Assembly: GCA_034660675.1 (NCBI GenBank)
Contig: JAYEJT010000095.1
Coordinates: 1-12,390, forward strand
Origin: CG03 sp034660675
GTDB lineage: Bacteria > CG03
Direction of reading: 5' to 3'
DNA length: 12,390 nt
Made by a program: the position numbers and the translations under genes. The stretch's first letter is position 1, and every line of letters begins with the position of its first letter. The notes under the pieces were generated by a model, which searched no databases, was not told where the DNA came from, and saw only the letters and a list, made by a program, of their open reading frames with translations. Shown here piece after piece: positions 1 to 5,547 of this stretch.

Positions 1-1
1 C

Positions 2-67
2 ATGGGAATAGAAAAAACCCTGAAAGAGGAAATCCCCGGAGTAAAAAGAGTCGAAGCCGTTAAATAA
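2..67 (+). CDS. C-terminal end of a NifU-like iron-sulfur scaffold protein (partial)
   Basis: Only the last 21 codons and the stop are in the window; the gene enters from the left edge. The readable residues, beginning MGIEKTLKEEIPGVKRV and ending EAVK, match the final helix and strand of the NifU C-terminal (Nfu) domain. In that family a CxxC motif that carries a transient Fe-S cluster is followed by a tail of the form 'GIE..L+..IP.V..V..V'. The CxxC lies outside the window, so cluster binding cannot be checked. The family delivers Fe-S clusters in the cytoplasm. The ATG at position 2 is probably an internal methionine, not the start. A 9-bp inverted repeat overlaps the stop codon. The call rests on a short but characteristic stretch. 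Confidence 0.6.
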   Translation: MGIEKTLKEEIPGVKRVEAVK

Positions 68-80
68 ACTCTATTTAACG
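58..80. repeat. 9-bp inverted repeat overlapping the stop codon of the NifU-like gene
   Basis: CGTTAAATA (58-66) and TATTTAACG (72-80) are perfect inverted copies around a 5-base loop, and the TAA stop at 65-67 lies in the structure. It could act as a weak 3' hairpin for the NifU-like transcript. It is AT-rich and has no following T-run, so a standard intrinsic terminator is doubtful. Confidence 0.4.
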
Positions 81-362
81 GAGCATTGCGGCAGTAATTT
101 ATGTAATTATACATCGGCATGTCTGCCCTATCCCGAAAATTCAGCGCTTCCTGAAAATGTTAAAAAGCGATTTTATTTTTGAATAGTTTTCCTACCAAAA
201 AAGGCTTCCACCTCACTTAGGAATTGATTAACATCAAATGGCTTATGCAGATAACCAAATGCCCATCCTTCTTTGCATTCACCCTATTTAACCATATATG
301 TCAAGTTTTATGCCGACACATTTTCTATGGAGGGGGGGAGCTCTATATTACTACAATATTCT
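68..362. other. Gene-poor stretch between the NifU-like gene and the XRE regulator
   Basis: About 300 bases hold no intact gene. Apart from the stop-codon hairpin at the left and the receiver remnant in the middle, I see only a short AT-rich palindrome (ATGTA-ATTA-TACAT, about 102-115) and the sequence before the XRE gene. No promoter with both -35 and -10 boxes could be assigned with confidence. Confidence 0.5.
173..283 (-). pseudogene. Remnant of a response-regulator receiver domain
   Basis: Read on the minus strand, this stretch encodes about 36 residues and ends in TAA at 173-175. It contains GYLHKPFDVNQFL followed by SEVEAFFGRK. The K-P-F/Y triad with an adjoining aromatic and leucine is the signature of the beta5-alpha5 end of CheY-like receiver domains, where the Lys contacts the phosphoryl group on the Asp. 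An in-frame TAG at 284-286 closes the frame upstream, and no receiver N-terminus (acidic pair, phosphorylated Asp, Ser/Thr) follows. There is no start codon with a ribosome binding site. It is therefore a decayed C-terminal piece of a two-component protein, not a working gene. The match is short, so confidence is moderate. Confidence 0.5.
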
Positions 363-367
363 GGAGG
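363..367 (+). promoter_or_regulatory. Ribosome binding site that fixes the start of the XRE gene
   Basis: GGAGG lies 5 bases before the ATG at 373. This favours 373 over the longer reading from the ATG at 298, whose extra 25 residues are unlike any XRE N-terminus. Confidence 0.7.
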
Positions 368-372
368 CATCT

Positions 373-759
373 ATGAAAAACATTGTTGAAACAGTGGCTG
401 TTTTTCTCCGCAAATACCGCAAAAAAAGAGAGCTGACACAGGAAGAACTTGCGGAAAAAAGCGGACTTCATCCAACGTATATCGCGAAAATTGAAAGCGG
501 CAGACAAGCTTGCAGCCTGAAGACGCTTTCGCGAATAGCAGATGCTCTAAAAGTATCTCCGCATGCTCTGCTCGGTAAGATTGACAAAAAACAGGCGGCT
601 ATTTATAAATTTCAGAACGAACATCTGTGGGATATACTCGAAAAAGGCAATAAGTCCGACAAGGAAATGATTTTTGCGGTCGCCGAAACACTGATAAAGA
701 AAAAACAAAAGAACAAGCTATCACAATCAGTCAGGCGAAATAAAGTTAAAAGGAATTGA
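373..759 (+). CDS. XRE-family helix-turn-helix transcriptional regulator
   Basis: A 128-residue cytoplasmic DNA-binding protein. Residues about 10-67 form an HTH_3/Cro-CI domain: LRKYRKKRELTQEELAEKSG is helix 1 to 2, HPTYIAKIESGRQ is the turn and recognition helix with its usual I..IE.G pattern, and LKTLSRIADALKVSPHAL completes the fold. The C-terminal 55 residues are Lys-rich and probably helical, with no recognised ligand or protease domain. The start is set by a good GGAGG at 363-367. It lies 22 bases before a truncated radC on the same strand and next to a receiver-domain remnant, so it belongs to an accessory, partly decayed patch. The target is unknown; such proteins often repress their own promoter. 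The gene itself appears intact. The family call is secure and the role is not. Confidence 0.9.
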   Translation: MKNIVETVAVFLRKYRKKRELTQEELAEKSGLHPTYIAKIESGRQACSLKTLSRIADALKVSPHALLGKIDKKQAAIYKFQNEHLWDILEKGNKSDKEMIFAVAETLIKKKQKNKLSQSVRRNKVKRN

Positions 760-781
760 TAAATAATTGAGTATTTTACGG

Positions 782-970
782 ATGAAAAAATCTATCAAGG
801 AACTGCCGGAAGTTGACAGACCAAGGGAAAAACTGATCAAATACCTCCCCGGAAAACTTTCCGACGCCGAACTTCTCGCCATATTGTTAAGAACAGGCAG
901 GATGGGATTAAATGTTGTTGAGCTGTCAAAAAAAAGCTTTTTCAGCTTTAAGGAAAATAACCTGCTATAA
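782..970 (+). pseudogene. radC: radC, truncated after the N-terminal domain
   Basis: The product begins MKKSIKELPEVDRPREKLIK and continues LPGKLSDAELLAILLRTGRMG and NVVELSKK. This is the conserved N-terminal UPF0758 segment of RadC, which normally reads '...P..eRPRE+L...G...LSDaELLAilLrtG'. A full RadC is about 220-230 residues with a helix-hairpin-helix segment and a C-terminal JAB/MPN metal-binding domain (HxHxP..D). Here the frame stops after about 62 residues, and neither later domain appears in any frame before the convergent cysS end only 34 bases away. The 3' three-quarters are therefore missing, through deletion or recombination near 950-970. The start could be ATG 782 or in-frame TTG 767; neither has a strong ribosome binding site. 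The family's function is unsettled: it was once linked to DNA repair and is often found in mobile islands. Confidence 0.75.
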
Positions 971-987
971 ATTTTTTACTCAATCTG

Positions 988-1006
988 AAACAAACAGTCT
1001 TTGTTT
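988..1006. terminator. Weak AT-rich hairpin between the convergent radC remnant and cysS
   Basis: AAACAAA (988-994) and TTTGTTT (1000-1006) pair around the loop CAGTC and overlap the cysS stop codon (1005-1007). It sits where a bidirectional terminator is expected, but the stem is only A/T with one G-C pair and no long T-run follows in either direction. Termination activity is therefore uncertain. Confidence 0.3.
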
Positions 1007-2369
1007 ATTTGAGGCGCCATTTGACACCGGCGGGGGTGTCTTCAATAACAACGCCCTTCTCTAAAAGCTCCTTTCGTATACCGTCCGCAGAAGTGTAATC
1101 TTTCGCCTTTTTAGCCTCCGCGCGCTTTTCAATCAGATTTTTGATTTCGTCTTCGGACATCTGCTGTTTCTTTTCTATTTTTTCAAGTTTGAGAAAACCG
1201 AGAATATCGTCCATCTTCTCCATCTTTCTCAAAACGGCGGTTGATTTTGTCCTGTTAAAAAGCTTAATGAGAGCGAAAAATGACGCAAAGGCCGCGGATG
1301 TGTTGAAATCATCCGACAGAGCGGCCATAAAACCTTCATATATCTTACCCGCTTCAACTTCCGCTTCAGCATTTTTTTCCTGAGACGGTTTTTCATCAAA
1401 AATTCTGTTCACCCTTTCAAGAGACCTCTCAGCCTCGGCGAGAGCGTTTTCAGAAAAATCTATGGGCGAACGGTAATGCTGACTGAGAAGAAAAAATCTC
1501 ACCGCCTGGGGGGAAAACTTTTTATATATGTCTCTGAGCGTGAAAAAATTATTGAGCGATTTGCTCATCTTTTCCTTATTTATCGTCACAAAACCGTTGT
1601 GCAGCCAGAAGCGGCTGAAAGTTTTCCCTGTCAGCGCTTCGCTCTGGGCAATCTCGTTTTCATGATGGGGGAAAACAAGGTCCTGTCCGCCGGCATGAAT
1701 ATCCAGAGTTGCGCCTATGTATTTTGAACTCATCACTGAACATTCTATGTGCCAGCCCGGCCGGCCTTTTCCCCAGGGCGAATCCCAGCCGGGTTCCCCC
1801 TCCACAGACTTTTTCCACACGGCAAAGTCAAGCGGACTTTCTTTTTCTTTATCCACTTCCACTCTTGCGCCGGGCTTGAGATCATCTGTGTTTCTACCAG
1901 ACAGTTTTCCGTAACCGGAAAATCTGCTTATTCTGTAATACACACTCCCGGCGATCTCATAGGCAAAACCCTTTTCCAGAAGTTTTGATACCGCCTCTAT
2001 TATGTCGTCGATGTGCTCCGACACCCTGGGCGAAACATCGGCGTCTTCCACCCCGAGACGGCGTATATCGGTGTAATATTCGTCTATGAACTTGCCCGAA
2101 AGAGTAAGACAATCCGTGTTTTTTTCGGAGCTGCGCGCTATTATCTTGTCGTCAATATCCGTAAAATTCTGCACATATTTCACTTTATATCCCGCGCTTT
2201 TGAGGAACTTCCTTATGGCGTCAAACACGACATAGCACCTGCCGTGGCCAAGATGAGTGTAATCGTAAGGCGTGATACCGCAAACATACATACCGACTTT
2301 GCCCGCCTCCAGCGGAACAAATACCTCTTTTTTCTTCGTCAGTGTGTTATAAAAAAATATTTTTCTCAT
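1005..2369 (-). CDS. cysS: Cysteinyl-tRNA synthetase
   Basis: A 454-residue class I aminoacyl-tRNA synthetase that charges tRNA-Cys with cysteine in the cytoplasm. Visible signatures, in order: MYVCGITPYDYTHLGHGR (about 27-44), containing the zinc-ligand Cys30 and the HIGH-type motif HLGH; NFTDIDDK; WHIECSVMS with the second zinc Cys; GGQDLVFPHHENEIAQSEA with the His and Glu zinc ligands; and KMSKS near residue 270. A DALR-like helical anticodon region follows, ending in VKWRLK. Length is normal. The CGITPYD form, where CGPTVYD is more usual, is also found in the relative MshC. The full length and C-terminal anticodon region favour CysS. The start has GGAG at 2377-2380, 7 bases upstream. It is the last gene of the minus-strand block, 80 bases after ispF. 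Confidence 0.97.
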   Translation of the reverse strand: MRKIFFYNTLTKKKEVFVPLEAGKVGMYVCGITPYDYTHLGHGRCYVVFDAIRKFLKSAGYKVKYVQNFTDIDDKIIARSSEKNTDCLTLSGKFIDEYYTDIRRLGVEDADVSPRVSEHIDDIIEAVSKLLEKGFAYEIAGSVYYRISRFSGYGKLSGRNTDDLKPGARVEVDKEKESPLDFAVWKKSVEGEPGWDSPWGKGRPGWHIECSVMSSKYIGATLDIHAGGQDLVFPHHENEIAQSEALTGKTFSRFWLHNGFVTINKEKMSKSLNNFFTLRDIYKKFSPQAVRFFLLSQHYRSPIDFSENALAEAERSLERVNRIFDEKPSQEKNAEAEVEAGKIYEGFMAALSDDFNTSAAFASFFALIKLFNRTKSTAVLRKMEKMDDILGFLKLEKIEKKQQMSEDEIKNLIEKRAEAKKAKDYTSADGIRKELLEKGVVIEDTPAGVKWRLK

Positions 2370-2430
2370 CTCAAAACTCCATTTTCAAAAATAATTCTAT
2401 CTCTATTATCTGTATCAGCCCGTTCATTTT

Positions 2431-2449
2431 TATTAAGGACGTCCCCATT
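2431..2449 (-). repeat. Possible half copy of a REP-like repeat between ispF and cysS
   Basis: On the minus strand the bases directly after the ispF stop read AATGGGGACGTCCTTAATA. The first ten, AATGGGGACG, are identical to the arm of the palindromic element between infB and rbfA, and GGACGTCC is itself self-complementary. No second arm is present. It may be a decayed or half element of the same repeat class, or chance similarity. Confidence 0.35.
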
Positions 2450-2902
2450 TTATTCTATGAGGCAGGCGCAGAAACAGGCAATGCCCTCGCCCGCTATGCC
2501 GAGACCCTCCGGACGGGTGGCCTTGACGCTCACTGCTGATTTTTTGATTTTGAGCAGAGCCGCGAGCTTTGTTTTGATCTTCCCGTAATATTTTGACAGA
2601 TGCGGCTTTTCCGCGAACACTATGCAGTCAATGTTGACAACCCTGGCCTTTGTTATTTTCATGGTTTCTCTGAGAAGTTTGACCGACGATATCCCGCTGA
2701 ATTTCGGATCGGTGTCCGGAAAATGTTTCCCCTTGTCGCCTTTTCCGGCGGCGCCGAGCAATGCGTCCATGACTGCGTGTATCAGCGCGTCACCGTCGGA
2801 ATGCCCTTTAAGGCCTTTGTCCGAAGGCAGCTTCACTCCGCCCAGATATAACGGCCGGCCGCTGACAAGAGGATGCACGTCAAAACCTATTCCGACTTTC
2901 AT
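2450..2902 (-). CDS. ispF: 2-C-methyl-D-erythritol 2,4-cyclodiphosphate synthase
   Basis: A 150-residue cytoplasmic enzyme of the MEP isoprenoid pathway. It cyclises CDP-ME 2-phosphate to MEcPP with loss of CMP and is normally a homotrimer. The N-terminus VGIGFDVHP supplies the metal ligands Asp8 and His10, and GHSDGDALIHA supplies His42. DALLGAAGKGDKGKHFPDTD is the standard central motif. Near the C-terminus ATRPEGLGIAGEGIACF replaces the more usual ATTTEKLGFTGRGEGIA, so the two threonines after AT become Arg-Pro and one loop residue is lost; activity still seems likely. ATG overlaps the upstream stop as ATGA and has GAGGTG at 2908-2913, 5 bases before the start, which suggests translational coupling. 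ispD, a common neighbour, is absent here. Confidence 0.95.
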   Translation of the reverse strand: MKVGIGFDVHPLVSGRPLYLGGVKLPSDKGLKGHSDGDALIHAVMDALLGAAGKGDKGKHFPDTDPKFSGISSVKLLRETMKITKARVVNIDCIVFAEKPHLSKYYGKIKTKLAALLKIKKSAVSVKATRPEGLGIAGEGIACFCACLIE

Positions 2903-5058
2903 TTCTTCACCTCGAAATAAACGATGTCTTTTATTCCCGTTTCGTTTTCAAGATAAATAACCCATTCACCTTCCTGCAAAGGCATCGGCATTCTTATTTC
3001 AATCGCCTTGCCCGTATGAGAATATGAAAAACCTTTTTCAAAAGTGTTGAGCCAAACACCCTCCCATCTGTATGACGACGGAGAACCCTGTCCCAAAGGA
3101 AGCTCCACATAATACTTCAGTTTATCCGGCACCTTTAATTTTGAATACAAAACACTGCCCCCCGAGCCTTTGCGCGCTATATAAAAATTAGAAGTTTTAT
3201 CAAAATCACCTTCCGCAAAAAGATATCCGCTGTTTAAACCCTTCGCGTAGTAAACAGCACTGATATCAGCGCCCTCCGGACCGTCTCTCCGGGGATCTAT
3301 AAAACGGGCAGCCCCGGCCCAGAATTTTTCGTTGGGAACCCCGTCAAGAAATATGTCAGAATACTCAAAAAGTTTTTTAGCTCCTTCCGGATAGCTGAAA
3401 TTTCCGTAGGAAAAATGTGTTTCGGCAAGAAGTCTGTCTGCGGGAGAAAGCTCCTTTTTTTTATACGACACTTCCGCCGATGTCTCTCTGAGCGTCAGAA
3501 AATGAGGATAATTAGCAACGAATTTTAGCGCCGCCGCCAAACTGCCCCCCGACGTTAAAGACAGTTCTTTTATCTCACCAAGTTCTTTTGACGAACTCCT
3601 GAAAGAACCGGAGTAATTATCCGCTGAGGTTTTTACATAAACTCCCGGATTTCCCGCCGGAGTGATATTCAGAGCGACATCACAGTCAACCCCGCTGTCG
3701 CCGGTGTTCGTGACCGAACAGTAATATTTAAAGATGTTCCTGCCTCTGGACATAACAATGGTCTTTTTTATCTCAAGGGGAGAATCCTTTAAAATTCCCG
3801 AAACACGGAAAGACTCTTTTGTGATATCTTTTTTTATTTTCCAGCCCTTCTCATGGGCTTGAAAATTAAAATAAGTTTTCAGCGCATAATCGCCGGGGTG
3901 TCCGGAAGGATTTCCCGCAACAATAACACCTTCCGACGGCACCGTTATAAATACCGGATTCAGATTTTCCGCAGAAAAATATATTCTAAAATAACCGTTA
4001 CTCACAGCCAGAATATTCTCTCCGCCAACGGAAAAATCGAAACTGCCCGCAAAATCGTAAAAAACCTGCGCCAGAGCCAGCATCTCTCCCGTCTTACCGT
4101 TGGCCGATGGCAACGCGAAATATTTGCTGTTGCCCATTTTATAAATATTTTCCAAAAGACGCGGCGGAAATGATGACGCCATGGAATAGAATTTCTTCCA
4201 CTCCGATAAAAACAATTCCTGAAATCTTCTCAGTTCACCCGGTTCATCAGATATTATTGAAGACAGCTCCTTAAAATAAGCGGGTTCTTTGACCGAAAGT
4301 TTTTTTACACCTCTGATCTTAATATTCATCTTGCGCAAAACTGCAAACAACTCCGTGACATCTTCCGCAGTGTAACCTGCCAGGGCTACATTAAACACCA
4401 CCGACCCGCCCGGTATTGAACCGGCCACATCACCGCACACAACCCCGGCGGTTTCAGCAAACTCTTTGGCCCATTCCAGCGCGGGCGGAAGAGAGGCGGC
4501 CTTGCTGATTTTTCCGCTCACAGAATAAAGCATCAGGCTGTCCGGCATAAGAAAAACCTGCAAACGCTGCGCTTCAATATCTTCACCCACACAGCTTTCA
4601 TCCGCCAAAACATATTTGAAACCCATTTTTTTCAGCATTCTCAGCACACGGGGGCTGAGTTTAAAATCATGCGGATAAAAACCGTCCACCACGGAACCGG
4701 AAACACTCTCGGCGAGCAGTTTGAATCTTTTTATCTGGCTGTGCAGAATAGCATCAGGTGCCCTAAAAAGGTCAATGTCATAAAAAATACCCGAAAAAAG
4801 TTCGACCTGGCCGGACGAAAAAAGATCAACGAGTTTTTTATTAACACCATCCCGCCGCATATCCTCGAGCATATTCCACGGAATAAAAACCGAAGCTGAG
4901 GAAGAAGGTGAGGAAAGCAGCCGCGAACAAAGAGCGTCAACGGTCTTTGAAGACGCGCCGGTCAGGTCAAAAACCAGCCCCGCATCACAGGCTGCGTGAG
5001 CAAGAGAAACGCTTAACAAAACAAAACCCGAAATCAGCGCCCGAATAGGCTTATTCAA
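2899..5058 (-). CDS. Exported GH57-like protein, probably catalytically inactive
   Basis: A product of about 719 residues. I chose TTG 5058 because it follows the rbfA stop and gives a compact signal peptide: MNKPIRA, the hydrophobic core LISGFVLLSVSL, then AHA before the probable cleavage site. TTG 5112 and ATG 5109 are longer alternatives that overlap rbfA and lack a Shine-Dalgarno. Residues about 25-280 resemble the (beta/alpha)7 barrel of GH57 and polysaccharide-deacetylase-like proteins: GQVELFSGIFYDID, then HSQIKRF, then LRMLKKMGFKYVLADES. The N-terminal HxHxP-type motif and the nucleophile Glu region (W..E) are not visible; DGFYPHDFKLSP occupies that place. The C-terminal half (about 345-719) is beta-rich and resembles the glucanotransferase C-terminal or mutarotase-like sandwich domain. 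The protein is probably periplasmic. Substrate and role are unknown; a carbohydrate-binding or scaffold role is a guess. Its stop overlaps the ispF start. Confidence 0.65.
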   Translation of the reverse strand: MNKPIRALISGFVLLSVSLAHAACDAGLVFDLTGASSKTVDALCSRLLSSPSSSASVFIPWNMLEDMRRDGVNKKLVDLFSSGQVELFSGIFYDIDLFRAPDAILHSQIKRFKLLAESVSGSVVDGFYPHDFKLSPRVLRMLKKMGFKYVLADESCVGEDIEAQRLQVFLMPDSLMLYSVSGKISKAASLPPALEWAKEFAETAGVVCGDVAGSIPGGSVVFNVALAGYTAEDVTELFAVLRKMNIKIRGVKKLSVKEPAYFKELSSIISDEPGELRRFQELFLSEWKKFYSMASSFPPRLLENIYKMGNSKYFALPSANGKTGEMLALAQVFYDFAGSFDFSVGGENILAVSNGYFRIYFSAENLNPVFITVPSEGVIVAGNPSGHPGDYALKTYFNFQAHEKGWKIKKDITKESFRVSGILKDSPLEIKKTIVMSRGRNIFKYYCSVTNTGDSGVDCDVALNITPAGNPGVYVKTSADNYSGSFRSSSKELGEIKELSLTSGGSLAAALKFVANYPHFLTLRETSAEVSYKKKELSPADRLLAETHFSYGNFSYPEGAKKLFEYSDIFLDGVPNEKFWAGAARFIDPRRDGPEGADISAVYYAKGLNSGYLFAEGDFDKTSNFYIARKGSGGSVLYSKLKVPDKLKYYVELPLGQGSPSSYRWEGVWLNTFEKGFSYSHTGKAIEIRMPMPLQEGEWVIYLENETGIKDIVYFEVKK

Positions 5059-5059
5059 A

Positions 5060-5461
5060 TTAAGACCCGCCCCCTTTGTTTTCTTTTGATATCTCGTCGA
5101 AAATGTCATCAATTTTCGCGGCTTTGACCGGAGTCATGTCAAGCTTAAAATGAACATCCGGAATGATCTTAATACGCATATTTTTCCCTATAACATATTT
5201 GAAGTGATTGGCTTTTCCCGTCAGCATACGGCTTATCCGGCTGGTTTCGCGCGCAAGGCGCGACTCATCCGCGGCGTCTGCGTCCGCCTTAGGCGCGATG
5301 TAAACGCTGTAAAAAACATAACAATTATGACAGTCATTTGAGACGGTCACATCCGTCACCGTCAGTATTACTCCCAAAGGAATATGAAAATCCCTGTGTA
5401 TAACGCCGTTCACTTCTCTTTTTATCTGTTTGGCGAGCTTAACTTTTCTTTCAATACGCAT
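5060..5461 (-). CDS. rbfA: Ribosome-binding factor A
   Basis: A 133-residue single-domain protein that binds the 30S subunit and helps late 16S rRNA maturation, especially in the cold. The family pattern is clear: the N-terminal basic helix MRIERKVKLAKQIKREVNG, then LGVILTVTDVTVSNDCHNCYVFYSV for the KH-like beta strands (read as two adjoining parts), then MRIKIIPDVHFKLDMTPVKAAKIDDIF as the standard C-terminal segment. Length is typical. It follows infB, the usual order in bacteria. Just upstream of ATG 5461 there is no Shine-Dalgarno, because a palindromic repeat occupies the 86-base gap to infB; an in-frame TGA 15 bases before the ATG rules out a longer reading. Its translation may depend on coupling to infB. 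Confidence 0.93.
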   Translation of the reverse strand: MRIERKVKLAKQIKREVNGVIHRDFHIPLGVILTVTDVTVSNDCHNCYVFYSVYIAPKADADAADESRLARETSRISRMLTGKANHFKYVIGKNMRIKIIPDVHFKLDMTPVKAAKIDDIFDEISKENKGGGS

Positions 5462-5469
5462 AACATAAT

Positions 5470-5544
5470 GGGGTCAGGTCTTGACATATCCTAATGGGGA
5501 CGGTTCCTATTACTGTAATAGGAACCGTCCCCATTACTGACCCC
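5470..5544. repeat. Nested REP-like palindromic element between infB and rbfA
   Basis: Inner arms of 22 bases, 5492-5513 and 5515-5536, are exact inverted copies around a single T and contain AATGGGGACGGTTCC. Outside them GGGGTCAG (5470-5477) pairs with CTGACCCC (5537-5544). The left side also carries 14 unpaired bases (5478-5491, GTCTTGACATATCC). Both GGGGACGGTTCC and GGGGTCAGGTCTTGACA resemble, from memory, repeats often seen near IS200-like REP-associated (RAYT) transposases. No transposase is in the window. It fills the gap almost exactly, starting 8 bases from the rbfA ATG and ending 3 bases from the infB stop. Confidence 0.85.
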
Positions 5545-5547
5545 GCT

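Noticed and set aside
95..130. TATAAT on the minus strand near 104-109 as a promoter
   Set aside because: No -35-like hexamer lies 16-18 bases upstream, and it would drive only antisense RNA into the NifU-like gene.
224..237. TTGAT-TAAC-ATCAA palindrome as an operator for the XRE protein
   Set aside because: The arms are only 5 bases long, it lies 135 bases before the gene inside the receiver remnant, and there is no second copy near the start.
298..372. Longer N-terminus of the XRE regulator starting at ATG 298
   Set aside because: The ATG at 373 has a well-spaced GGAGG and starts close to the HTH domain; the extra 25 residues look non-coding.
1005..2369. cysS as the mycothiol ligase MshC
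   Set aside because: The CGITPYD motif is shared, but the complete C-terminal anticodon-binding region and normal CysRS length point to CysS.
5481..5509. TTGACA in the infB-rbfA repeat as a -35 promoter box
   Set aside because: At 17-base spacing the next hexamer is TTCCTA, a poor -10, and it would read antisense into infB. TTGACA is part of the repeat's own sequence.
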